NCBI GenBank assembly: GCA_030642025.1
Contig: DAOWOO010000007.1
Coordinates: 1 to 13,743, forward strand
From: Candidatus Zixiibacteriota bacterium
GTDB lineage: Bacteria; Zixibacteria; MSB-5A5; GN15; PGXB01
Direction of reading: 5' to 3'
Length of the DNA stretch: 13,743 nt
Part shown: positions 1 to 7,045 of the stretch, piece by piece
Numbering within the stretch: the stretch's first letter is position 1
Layout of the letters: each line of letters starts with the position of its first letter
Position numbers and translations under genes: made by a program
Notes under the pieces: generated by a model
Databases searched by the model: none
Seen by the model: the letters and a program-made list of their open reading frames with translations, nothing else
Told to the model about the DNA's origin: nothing

Positions 1-59
1 AGTTCACCCTGCACCCCCGCTCCGGCCAGGGTCTTACCTTTGTATTCAAATACGGGCAT
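1..59 (-). CDS. pilC: PilC, type IV pilus inner-membrane platform protein (first 19 codons only)
   Basis: Only the N-terminus is in the window; the gene runs off the left edge. The reading frame from the ATG at 59-57 gives MPVFEYKGKTLAGAGVQGE, which is the characteristic opening of PilC/GspF platform proteins (a short strand, then a G-x-V-x-G-E motif). An AAGGAA ribosome binding site lies shortly upstream and the gene starts 26 nt after the pilT stop. In known systems PilC is the polytopic membrane protein on which PilB and PilT act to extend and retract the pilus. The order pilB-pilT-pilC is the standard one and supports the call. The rest of the protein cannot be judged. Confidence 0.85.
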   Translation of the reverse strand, partial: MPVFEYKGKTLAGAGVQGE

Positions 60-85
60 ACATCATTCCTTTTATCGATTTATTT

Positions 86-1162
86 TCACACCATTGCCGG
101 CGATTTGCCTCTCGTCAGCATTTCATTGAGTTCCGGTATATTGCCGCTGTAACCCATGGCGTCGCCGATGGTGATTTTACCCGTGTTGTAAAGTTCCGCC
201 AATGACTGGTTCATGGTCCGCATACCGAACTTCTGCCCCGATTGTATCATACTGTAAACCTGGTGTACTTTGTCATCTCGAATCAGCGCCCGAATAGCCG
301 GGGTGCAAACCATTATCTCCAGCGCCAGCACCCGGCCGCCGCCGATTCTGGGAATCAGGCACTGCGACACCACTGCCTGCAGGGAGAATGACAAAGATAC
401 CCTGATCTGCGACTGCTGGTTGGTCGGAAAGGCGTCAACTATGCGATTAATGGACTCAGCTGTCGAATTTGTATGCAGGGTAGCAAAAGCCAGATGGCCG
501 GTTTCGGAGATATTGATGGCCGCCTCAAATGTCTCAAGATCACGCATCTCACCGACCAGGACAACGTCGGGATCTTCGCGAAGAGCGAACTTTAGGGCAG
601 AGGCAAACGATTTGGTATCACTGTACACCTCGCGCTGGTTGACAATCGACGTCTGGTGCCGGTGCAGATATTCAATCGGATCTTCCACTGTAATAATATG
701 GCACTGGCGCTCCCGGTTGATCTTGTCGATAATAGCCGCCAGCGTGGTTGATTTACCCGAGCCGGTCGGACCGGTCACCAGAATCAGGCCGCGCGGCAGG
801 GCGGCGAATTCCGCCACTGCTTTGGGGAGACCGAGCTCTTCAAAAGTCTTAATCTTGTATGGTATCTGCCTTAACGCCACGGCGACGTTGCCTCGCTGCA
901 TAAAGACATTGCACCTGAAACGGCTTAACTGCTCAATGCCGAATGAAAGATCCAGCTCTGAACTGGTCTCAAATTTCTGACGTTGTTTCTCATTCATAAT
1001 CGAGTACGCCAGCTTTTTTGTATTCTCCGGCGTCAGTAAGTCATACTGTGTCTTGATAAGCTTTCCGTCCACCCTTACCACCGGAGGTGCGCCGACGGTG
1101 AGGTGTAAATCGGAGGCGTCCATCTTGACCATTTCTTCGAGCAATTCACGGAGTGTGACCAT
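86..1162 (-). CDS. pilT: PilT, type IV pilus retraction ATPase
   Basis: A 358-residue hexameric ATPase of the secretion-ATPase superfamily, close to the usual PilT length of 340-370. The start MVTLRELLEEMVKMDASDLHL is typical of PilT. Visible motifs are the Walker A GPTGSGKS at 131-138, the Asp box TVEDPIE at 158-164, the Walker B region DPDVVLVGEMRD at 197-208, the His box TGHLAFATLHTN at 221-232, and AIRALIRDDK at 289-298, which matches the PilT-specific AIRNLIRE motif needed for retraction. There is no tetracysteine zinc site, which also separates it from PilB. GGAGAC lies 5 nt before the ATG. Family knowledge places it in the cytoplasm at the pilus base, where it removes pilin subunits and pulls the fibre back. 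It follows pilB after an unusually long gap for this operon (155 nt). Confidence 0.97.
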   Translation of the reverse strand: MVTLRELLEEMVKMDASDLHLTVGAPPVVRVDGKLIKTQYDLLTPENTKKLAYSIMNEKQRQKFETSSELDLSFGIEQLSRFRCNVFMQRGNVAVALRQIPYKIKTFEELGLPKAVAEFAALPRGLILVTGPTGSGKSTTLAAIIDKINRERQCHIITVEDPIEYLHRHQTSIVNQREVYSDTKSFASALKFALREDPDVVLVGEMRDLETFEAAINISETGHLAFATLHTNSTAESINRIVDAFPTNQQSQIRVSLSFSLQAVVSQCLIPRIGGGRVLALEIMVCTPAIRALIRDDKVHQVYSMIQSGQKFGMRTMNQSLAELYNTGKITIGDAMGYSGNIPELNEMLTRGKSPAMV

Positions 1163-1207
1163 ATATTGTCTCCAGACTTGAGCTTGCCGGTTAATTGAAA
1201 TCGTCTA

Positions 1208-1227
1208 ATTCTTATATCGGTAAGAAT
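1208..1227. repeat. Inverted repeat in the pilB-pilT intergenic gap
   Basis: ATTCTTA and TAAGAAT form perfect 7-bp arms around a 6-nt loop, 46 nt upstream of the pilT start, inside the 155-nt AT-rich gap between pilB and pilT. No run of T follows on the minus strand, so it is not a standard terminator. It could be a weak leader or processing hairpin that sets the PilB:PilT ratio, but AT-rich sequence yields such repeats by chance. Confidence 0.35.
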
Positions 1228-1317
1228 CGGCGAATCCTGAAGAAATAATCTTTAAAGAATAGCTTTAAGTTATTGATTTATAAGGAATTCAGCTAAACCA
1301 TCAATCCGCAAATATTG

Positions 1318-3015
1318 CTAAACCGACGTTGTAGCAAAAAGTTCGTCAATTGAGATCAAACCGTTGTGCATTTTATCAATCGCGGCCATACGGAGAGTCA
1401 TCATGCCCTCTTTTATAGCCTGTTCGCGAATTTCGGAATCGCTGGCGCTCGATAATATCAGCCGTTCAATAGCCGGCGAAATCGGCATTACCTCATAAAT
1501 ACCGGTCCGACCGGAAATCCCGGTGTTGCCGCAATCGTTGCACCCATCAGCCTTAAATGCCCTAAGACCCTTCGTGAAATTCGGAGGAGCACCCAGAGCA
1601 TCTATTTGATCCTGGGTTAACTGTATTTCCCGCTTGCAGTTCTGGCAGATTTTCCTGGTCATTCGCTGGGCCATAATCAGTCGTGTGGATGACGAAACCA
1701 GGTAATTTGGTACTCCCATATCCACCAAACGGTTGATTGACGACGGGGCGTCGTTGGTATGCAATGTGGAAAAAACCAGGTGGCCGGTGAGCGCGGCGCG
1801 GATGGCAATCTCGGCCGTCTCACCGTCACGAATCTCACCAACCATGATAATATCGGGATCCTGACGCAAGAAAGACCGCAACGCCGCAGCAAAGGTCAGA
1901 CCAATCCCGGATTTAACGGCAACCTGATTGATTCCGTCGAAGTTGAACTCCACCGGATCCTCGGCAGTCATGATATTTACGTCAATGGTATTAATTTGCT
2001 TCAGTGCCGAATAGAGTGTGGTCGTTTTGCCGGAACCGGTCGGGCCGGTAACCAGAATAATTCCAAACGGCAGGTGAATTGCCTGATTGAATTTCTTAAG
2101 CGAGTCCTTGGAGAAACCAAGCTTGGTCATGTCAACCATTAGCGCTTTCGGATCAAGAATTCGCATAACGACCTTCTCACCGAAAATAGTCGGCAAGACC
2201 GAAACACGGAGATCGACGGTGCGATCGTCAATTTTGATTTTAATACGGCCGTCCTGCGGCAGGCGTCTCTCGGAGATGTCCAGATCGGACATAACCTTCA
2301 GCCGGGAAATGATGGCCGCGCGGTATTTGTAAGGTAGCGGCGCCTTTTCATGGAGGTCGCCATCAACACGGAATCGTACTCGAATCCGTTTTTCATAGCA
2401 CTCAAAATGAATATCCGAAGCGCCTCCGCGGATGGCATCGGCTATAATGGAATCGACCAGCTTGACCAGCGGCTTATCCTGGATGGCCGATTGCAAATCA
2501 GCATCGGACGGACCCTCCTCATCGGCCGAGAGAACCTCAAGATCGCTGTCATCTTCCAATCCTTTGATAATCTCTTTTAAGGCGCCTTCATCTTTGTAGT
2601 AGGAGTCAATGGCTTTCTTAATTGACTTTTCAGGAGAAATAACCGGCTGTATGGAACAACCGGTGATAAATTTCACGGCATCAAGAACATAAACATTGTT
2701 GGGATCAGAGATGGCCACCACCAGGGTCTTGCCCAATTTGGAGACAGCTATGACATTGAACTTACGGGCAATATCCAGTGGAATAAGTTTTACGATTTCG
2801 GGGTTTAATTCGATATCGGCCAGGCGCAGAGTGCCCATATTGAGCTGCTTGCCGACAAATCGGGATACCTGATCTTCCGATTCTACAGCTCCGGTCGAAA
2901 CCAGAGCTTCTTCAAGCTTGGTCTTTTTCTCCTCGGCCAGGGTCAGGGCTTTTTCCAGTTGCTCCTGGCTTATCATGCCAGCCTTGACCAGCATTACACC
3001 TAATTCAGAAGACAT
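1318..3015 (-). CDS. pilB: PilB, type IV pilus extension ATPase
   Basis: A 565-residue assembly ATPase, the normal PilB/GspE size. Residues 1-140 form the N-terminal MshEN-like domain. Residues 175-290 are the T2SSE N2 region (GGASDIHFE at 197-204). The motor core has Walker A GPTGSGKT at 324-331, the Asp box TAEDPVE at 350-356, Walker B DPDIIMVGEIRD at 386-397 and the His box TGHLVFSTLHTN at 410-421. A zinc tetracysteine is visible as C457-x2-C460 and C492-x2-C495, typical of PilB and absent from PilT. Family knowledge: it hydrolyses ATP at the inner face of the membrane to add pilins. The MshEN motif is degenerate (E4 and K34 replace the usual arginines), so c-di-GMP binding is doubtful. 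The start follows mglB by 71 nt and has only a weak ribosome binding site, so start and translation rate are less certain than the identity. Confidence 0.97.
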   Translation of the reverse strand: MSSELGVMLVKAGMISQEQLEKALTLAEEKKTKLEEALVSTGAVESEDQVSRFVGKQLNMGTLRLADIELNPEIVKLIPLDIARKFNVIAVSKLGKTLVVAISDPNNVYVLDAVKFITGCSIQPVISPEKSIKKAIDSYYKDEGALKEIIKGLEDDSDLEVLSADEEGPSDADLQSAIQDKPLVKLVDSIIADAIRGGASDIHFECYEKRIRVRFRVDGDLHEKAPLPYKYRAAIISRLKVMSDLDISERRLPQDGRIKIKIDDRTVDLRVSVLPTIFGEKVVMRILDPKALMVDMTKLGFSKDSLKKFNQAIHLPFGIILVTGPTGSGKTTTLYSALKQINTIDVNIMTAEDPVEFNFDGINQVAVKSGIGLTFAAALRSFLRQDPDIIMVGEIRDGETAEIAIRAALTGHLVFSTLHTNDAPSSINRLVDMGVPNYLVSSSTRLIMAQRMTRKICQNCKREIQLTQDQIDALGAPPNFTKGLRAFKADGCNDCGNTGISGRTGIYEVMPISPAIERLILSSASDSEIREQAIKEGMMTLRMAAIDKMHNGLISIDELFATTSV

Positions 3016-3086
3016 TTATACCAGCCATCAATGTAGTTGATACTTTGCTCCCCGCACATCTCAAGAGGTATTCGGGTAAAAAGCGA

Positions 3087-3575
3087 TCAGTCCTGAAAAA
3101 TGTCGTCCAGTTTGTCACCGGCCGAAGCGGCAAATTCATCGGTGAGTCCGGGCCCCTGTTTCTGCGACTTGCCTTTAAGCGCCATGAAAACCTTACCCAG
3201 TTCCGATGATGCTTCTTTGGCATACAGGCGTACCATTCCAATTGTCGTCCGATCGTCAAATATAACGACCATGATCGACCGATCACCGACCAGCGACATA
3301 TGGATATGGTCTTTTTTACCCTGGTGGAACAACACCGAGAATTCCGATTCACCAACCAAGCGGGCAATCTCTTTGGTCGACGCAAATGATCCGGCCAAAA
3401 GTGCCGCCAGCGCCGTGGTGTCCAGAGAATGAGTGAACCCCTGGCGGGTAATCAAATGGCCGTCTTTATCCACCAGCAACGCACATTTGGCCTCAGCACC
3501 TTTAAGCATTCTGGCCAGGATGGAATCGATTTTCTCGATTTCCTCTTCGTAAATAATCAAGTTGTCGTCACTCAC
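3087..3575 (-). CDS. mglB: MglB-like roadblock protein, probable GAP/partner of MglA
   Basis: A 162-residue roadblock/LC7 protein that resembles Myxococcus xanthus MglB along its whole length as I recall it: an N-terminal YEEEIEKID helix (9-17), ALLVDKDGHLI (32-42), LDTTALAALLAG (51-62), GESEF (75-79), VVIFDDRTTIGMVRL (103-117), and an acidic C-terminal helix DKLDDIFQD (154-162). MglB homodimers bind MglA-GTP and stimulate hydrolysis, which fixes cell polarity; the C-terminal helix is reported to contact MglA. It starts with GTG at 3575; AAGGAGG lies 8 nt upstream and no better in-frame start exists. It begins 18 nt after the mglA stop and precedes pilB, so it is part of the pilus operon. The order mglA-mglB is the reverse of the mglB-mglA order in Myxococcus. 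Biochemical GAP activity is inferred from similarity. Confidence 0.87.
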   Translation of the reverse strand: MSDDNLIIYEEEIEKIDSILARMLKGAEAKCALLVDKDGHLITRQGFTHSLDTTALAALLAGSFASTKEIARLVGESEFSVLFHQGKKDHIHMSLVGDRSIMVVIFDDRTTIGMVRLYAKEASSELGKVFMALKGKSQKQGPGLTDEFAASAGDKLDDIFQD

Positions 3576-3583
3576 AGACGGCT

Positions 3584-3590
3584 CCTCCTT
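3584..3590 (-). promoter_or_regulatory. Strong ribosome binding site for the GTG-started mglB
   Basis: AAGGAGG on the minus strand lies 8 nt before the GTG at 3575-3573, between the mglA stop and mglB. It fixes the GTG as the start, since no ATG in this frame lies near the conserved N-terminal helix. Confidence 0.75.
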
Positions 3591-3593
3591 GTT

Positions 3594-4733
3594 TTATTTT
3601 ATTCCAAACAGCCGCTTGAAGAAACCGCGTTTCTTCCTGGTCACCCGTGTGGAGGGGGCCATTTTCGGCGACGGCATGCCGGCTATGTCATCATGGTCGG
3701 TCGGTGCCGTATCCTCCGATAAACCTTTGGGAATCGAGGACATTTCATCCTCGCGGGAGGCCGGCTGAAAATCAGATACGGTAATTCGCCGTTCCCGGCG
3801 CGCAATCTTTCCTGTTGATCCCGGAAAGGGACGAGAAGCAGTAACGCCAGTGGCTTCCGGCCCGGACTGTTGTCCTGCCGGTGTTTCCTGGGGCAAAACC
3901 GGAGGAGTGGCAGATTCCAACTTGACGGCATTATGCTCCAGAGACGGTTGTTCCGGCTGCTGAGGTGGTGATTCGGCATCATAGGCCGTTTCTCTCACCG
4001 GGGCAGGTTCCGGCGGGGACTGGGCCGCCTCCGTCTGTTCTACGGGCGGCGGAGGCGTTGCAACCTCCGGCTCGTGGGGTTTCTCTGCCGCCGTCGGGCT
4101 TTCCGGAGCCGGTTTGGGCGTTTCTTTTGGCGTTGCCGATGTAGAGCGCGAAGCACCCTTGGCTTTTTCCAACACCAATTTTATTATCATCTTCAGCGTG
4201 TCGAAAACCCCGCGGCCATTGACCGCCTCACCTTCGAATGATTTCCACGCATGCGGATTCAGCTTTGCATCCAACTCCTCAACCGACAAAATTCCGGGCA
4301 GATCGCGCTTATTGTACTGTATAACAATCGGTAAATCATCGATATTATATCCATATTCCTCGAGATTTTCCTTCAGGTTGGTCAATGACTCGATATTTTC
4401 ATCCATCTTATCGGCCTGGCTATCCGCCACAAAAACCAATCCGTCCACTCCGCGAAGCACCAGCTTGCGAGTGGCATTATAGTACACCTGTCCCGGGACG
4501 GTATAGAGCTGAAACTTGGCCGCAAATCCGTTAATCGATCCGATATTAATCGGCAGGAAATCAAAATACAGAGTCCGATCAGCCTCTGTCGCCAGCGAGA
4601 TCATCTTGCCCCGGCTGTTCTGCGGCACTTTCTTGTGCACATAAAGCAGATTGGTTGTCTTGCCGGACAGTCCGGGACCGTAATAGACAATCTTGCAGAT
4701 CACTTCCCGAGATGCGTAATTAATCGAGACCAT
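3594..4733 (-). CDS. mglA: MglA, Ras-like polarity GTPase with a long disordered basic-ended tail
   Basis: Residues 1-193 are a canonical MglA small GTPase and align without gaps with M. xanthus numbering: P-loop GPGLSGKTT (19-27), switch I with the intrinsic arginine finger R53 and T54, switch II TVPGQ (78-82) with T78 and catalytic Q82, and the NKRD guanine motif (141-144). In Myxococcus, MglA-GTP marks the leading pole and controls type IV pili and gliding. Residues 194-379 are an added tail rich in Pro, Glu, Ala and Thr (including PPPP at 227-230), with a basic patch ARRERR (311-316) and a cationic aromatic end RKKRGFFKRLFGIK (366-379). Typical MglA stops at about 195 residues. The tail is in frame with no sign of a sequencing break. 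It could serve as a membrane or partner anchor (inference). AAGGA lies 5 nt before the ATG. Confidence 0.95.
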   Translation of the reverse strand: MVSINYASREVICKIVYYGPGLSGKTTNLLYVHKKVPQNSRGKMISLATEADRTLYFDFLPINIGSINGFAAKFQLYTVPGQVYYNATRKLVLRGVDGLVFVADSQADKMDENIESLTNLKENLEEYGYNIDDLPIVIQYNKRDLPGILSVEELDAKLNPHAWKSFEGEAVNGRGVFDTLKMIIKLVLEKAKGASRSTSATPKETPKPAPESPTAAEKPHEPEVATPPPPVEQTEAAQSPPEPAPVRETAYDAESPPQQPEQPSLEHNAVKLESATPPVLPQETPAGQQSGPEATGVTASRPFPGSTGKIARRERRITVSDFQPASREDEMSSIPKGLSEDTAPTDHDDIAGMPSPKMAPSTRVTRKKRGFFKRLFGIK

Positions 4734-4754
4734 AGTTTTCCTTATATCATCTGG

Positions 4755-5096
4755 CTAATTAGCGGTGTTTATTCTCTCAATCGCCTGTTTAATCTCCAGT
4801 CTTATCAGACCGATATTCACATCAGATTCCACCGTCACAACCATCACGCCGATTTTGGCGTCGGTAAAAAACAGCTTGCCGTGAGCGGCCTCAATTGTTA
4901 TCTGTTTCAGCGAAGTCTGCTGCAAACGATCCAGCGATTTCTGAATGTTGGCTGTTATTGACGCCGCCAGGGCGCCAACCGTCTCCTCTTCAAAAGAGGT
5001 GTCCAGATCGGAAGCGATGACAATCCCGTCGTTGTCCACCATCATCGACCCGGTTATGCCGCTTGTCTTGTTCAATTCTTCAAGTACTTGATACAT
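4755..5096 (-). CDS. Small stand-alone roadblock/LC7 protein
   Basis: A 113-residue single-domain roadblock protein. It opens with MYQVLEELNK, has the first strand pair GSMMVDNDGIVIAS (16-29), a helix ETVGALAASITANIQKSL (38-55), then strands KQITIEAAHGKLFFTD (64-79) and the closing strand-helix NIGLIRLEIKQAIERI (94-109). Such proteins dimerise and serve as regulators or scaffolds of small Ras-like GTPases. The frame is open further upstream to an ATG at 5147, but GGAGGAG immediately before the ATG at 5096 decides the start. This start lies inside the end of the preceding gene, a 17-nt overlap that suggests translational coupling. It ends 21 nt before mglA. It lacks the C-terminal acidic helix of MglB, so it may be a paralogous regulator or a heterodimer partner; the exact role is unknown. 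Confidence 0.85.
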   Translation of the reverse strand: MYQVLEELNKTSGITGSMMVDNDGIVIASDLDTSFEEETVGALAASITANIQKSLDRLQQTSLKQITIEAAHGKLFFTDAKIGVMVVTVESDVNIGLIRLEIKQAIERINTAN

Positions 5097-6030
5097 ATTT
5101 CTCCTCCGCGCGTAACGGCCTGAATACGCCATATCGTTCGGAAACATATTTTCTTATTATATCACCCGCCTGAGATATCCTGATACCCAGCAAATCGTCC
5201 ACCTCAAAGTTGGAAAGAACCAGCAGGCTGTAACCGGAAACCTGATTAATCACCAGTTTTTTCCCGCTGAAAAACAGATCCAGGCGTTCAGAGCGGTATT
5301 CTTTTTCGCATCTTTTAAGTATCCGCGCATTCTCCTCCTGTAAAACCAGGCTCATCGGCGTCCACAACTCAGCATCAATGTCGCCGCGTTTGTAAGTTGA
5401 CATAGTCAGTCCTTCGCAGTCCACCACCGCCGCCAGAATAACCGCGTGATGCTCTCCCAAATACCTGACCGCACGCTCAAAACCGTTGGTTTCATGACTG
5501 ACCGAAGTGTTCGATCCTCCCCCACTCAGTTCACGCTTCCGGGCGGGATTATTTGTCAAAGCCGACGGAGTCGGGCGCTTCGCAGTTATTGTCCCGGCAC
5601 CGTGGCCGGAAGCCCGGCGCGATTCGCGCGGACGGCTTACAGTCGGCATATCCACATAGAAATAACGCATCACCAGCGGGGCGGCGATAATATGCAAAAG
5701 AACGGCCGGGAAATACCGCGATAACGCAATAGTCAGCGCCACCGAGAGGTCCATGGAATACATAATTGTCAGGATAATTCCGAAAACAGTGCCGAGGGCG
5801 ATACGGTACACAAACGTCAGCCCGGCGCTCTGGAAAATATCCAGCCATGATGTCCTGAGCCTTAAAACATAAAAAACAATCATATAGTAGATTATCTCAA
5901 AGACGGCATAGATGAAGATACCGGCGCTGATCTGAAGCCCGAACCTGCTCGGAAAAACAATCAGAGATACCACTATCAACAGCGCCGACCATATTAAAAC
6001 CATATTGGTGTTTTTCTTCATAAATCCCAT
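5080..6030 (-). CDS. Membrane protein with a C-terminal roadblock-like domain
   Basis: A 316-residue protein. Residues 9-122 hold about four hydrophobic segments (roughly 9-27, 33-55, 72-91 and 95-121), so the N-terminal third is membrane-embedded. Residues 128-182 are a polar, Ser/Arg/Gly-rich linker. Residues 184-300 resemble a roadblock/LC7 fold: ERAVRYLGEHHAVILAAVVDCEGLTMS (185-211), a central helix, GKKLVINQVSGYSLLVLSN (256-274) and the final LGIRISQAGDIIRKYV (281-296), comparable to the closing strand-helix of the other roadblock proteins here. I do not know a named family with this architecture. It could recruit the MglA/roadblock system to the membrane (inference). Two ATGs, at 6030 and 6021, are possible; neither has a strong ribosome binding site. 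It lies 17 nt after the TPR-roadblock gene and overlaps the next gene by 17 nt. Confidence 0.75.
   Translation of the reverse strand: MGFMKKNTNMVLIWSALLIVVSLIVFPSRFGLQISAGIFIYAVFEIIYYMIVFYVLRLRTSWLDIFQSAGLTFVYRIALGTVFGIILTIMYSMDLSVALTIALSRYFPAVLLHIIAAPLVMRYFYVDMPTVSRPRESRRASGHGAGTITAKRPTPSALTNNPARKRELSGGGSNTSVSHETNGFERAVRYLGEHHAVILAAVVDCEGLTMSTYKRGDIDAELWTPMSLVLQEENARILKRCEKEYRSERLDLFFSGKKLVINQVSGYSLLVLSNFEVDDLLGIRISQAGDIIRKYVSERYGVFRPLRAEEKYVSST
5097..5107 (-). promoter_or_regulatory. Ribosome binding site that decides the start of the small roadblock gene
   Basis: GGAGGAG followed by AAAT and then ATG. The site lies within the last codons of the upstream membrane-roadblock gene, so ribosomes finishing that gene arrive next to this start. 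It argues against the upstream in-frame ATG at 5147. Confidence 0.75.
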
Positions 6031-6047
6031 ATCGCCATCCAGTCAGA

Positions 6048-6941
6048 TTACACGGAACTCAAATCCACTTTCTCAATAAATAATGATACCTTTAACCGCA
6101 ACGCCCCCAGGTTGGCATTATTATTTGCCTTTATCAGTAGAAGGTTCTCCCGAACCTTGACAAAGCTAATAATTAAATTGTCGGCTTCAATCAGAATACT
6201 TTTATACTCCCCGAATTTGCATGATTCAATGCTCGACTGCACCGCCCGTTCAATCTCATTGGCCAGAGCGCCGTACAGATCTGGGGGCTGCGAAGCATTC
6301 CACTCCGACTCGGCTACCAATCCTTCACTATTGACCAGAAGAACACCCTCCACACCGGGTAGCTTCGACAGGGTAACCAGCATATCCCGGGTGCCAACCG
6401 GCTCAACCGGCTTTGATTCGGCCGGCTTTCTATTTTCCAGCGGCGTCTCTGCAAATGGAGCCAGTTCCGAGATCGAAGCTTCTTTTTCCGGTCTCGACGC
6501 CGATACCTTTTCAGGTGACTCCAATGGAAGTTTGCGGGCTATTTCAAGAAGTTTATTAACATGTTGATTATTGTTATTAACCTTATATAAACGATCAAGA
6601 ATCTTTACCGCATGGGCAAATTCACCCTTGTAAATCTTAATCTCAGCCAGAAGCAAATCAGTGGTGTGACTGTTTCCGTCTATCTCAATCGCCTTCTCCA
6701 CCTCCATTTGAGCCCAGTCATACAACCCCTTATCAAGGTTTATCTTGGCCATAACCATATGAGCCGAACCATAATTGGCATGAATACGAAGACCGTTTTG
6801 ACAAACCCGAAATGCCTTGTCCAACTCACCCTTTTTGCGGTGTGCTTCCGCCAGAGCGGCAAATATCTGTGAATTCGGGTTTTCGTCAAGGATCTTGTTA
6901 CACTTGGCAATCCTGTCCTTTAATTCCATTTCAAGAGTCAT
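6048..6941 (-). CDS. TPR-repeat protein with a C-terminal roadblock/LC7 domain
   Basis: A 297-residue cytoplasmic protein without signal peptide or membrane segments. Residues 5-135 contain three to four TPR-like helix pairs (for example IFAALAEAHRKKGELDKAF at 26-44, then HMVMAKINLDKGLYDWAQME at 61-80 and LLLAEIKIYKGEFAHAVKIL at 96-115). Residues 138-184 are a charged, Pro/Glu/Ser-rich linker. Residues 186-293 form a roadblock domain: MLVTLSKLPGVEGVLLVNSEGLVAES, a helix DLYGALANEIERAVQSSI (221-238), YKSILIEADNLIISFVK (246-262) and ANLGALRLKVSLFIEKV (276-292). It is the first gene of the pilus/MglA operon; GAGGA lies 4 nt before the ATG. TPR domains bind protein partners, so it may bridge MglA or another GTPase to a further factor (inference). 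Confidence 0.87.
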   Translation of the reverse strand: MTLEMELKDRIAKCNKILDENPNSQIFAALAEAHRKKGELDKAFRVCQNGLRIHANYGSAHMVMAKINLDKGLYDWAQMEVEKAIEIDGNSHTTDLLLAEIKIYKGEFAHAVKILDRLYKVNNNNQHVNKLLEIARKLPLESPEKVSASRPEKEASISELAPFAETPLENRKPAESKPVEPVGTRDMLVTLSKLPGVEGVLLVNSEGLVAESEWNASQPPDLYGALANEIERAVQSSIESCKFGEYKSILIEADNLIISFVKVRENLLLIKANNNANLGALRLKVSLFIEKVDLSSV

Positions 6942-7016
6942 GACTTCCTCATTATACAGGTTGCCAAGTCATACACTATGAGCAAGTTACGATTGGTCAT
7001 ATTTCACCGATTCGTA

Positions 7017-7045
7017 AATATAACTATTATTGACACTTGTGTCAA
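7017..7045 (-). promoter_or_regulatory. Near-consensus sigma-70 promoter of the roadblock-mglAB-pilBTC operon
   Basis: On the minus strand, a perfect -35 TTGACA (7045-7040) is followed by a 17-nt spacer and a -10 TATATT (7022-7017). Transcription would start near 7010, giving a leader of about 70 nt before the ATG at 6941. The next gene upstream ends at 7057, so this is a true intergenic promoter. Confidence 0.7.

Noticed and set aside
270..980. A 236-codon open frame on the plus strand opposite pilT
   Set aside because: It lies entirely antisense to a well-conserved gene; the product has no recognisable domain and is rich in Ser/Arg, as expected for a shadow frame.
3021..3040. ATCAA-CTACA-TTGAT repeat before pilB as an RNA switch
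   Set aside because: A five-base AT-rich stem is not distinguishable from chance.
3005..3385. A 126-codon minus-strand frame bridging mglB and pilB
   Set aside because: It overlaps the conserved mglB frame and has no family resemblance; it is only an alternative-frame shadow and does not explain the 71-nt gap.
5097..5147. Upstream in-frame ATG giving a 130-residue roadblock protein
   Set aside because: The extra 17 residues are basic and unlike the family, lie wholly in the preceding gene, and the strong GGAGGAG site points to the ATG at 5096.
6946..6960. TATAAT on the minus strand just before the TPR-roadblock gene
   Set aside because: No -35 box fits at 16-18 nt and a start there would leave almost no leader and destroy the use of the GAGGA ribosome binding site. 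The promoter at 7017-7045 is much better.
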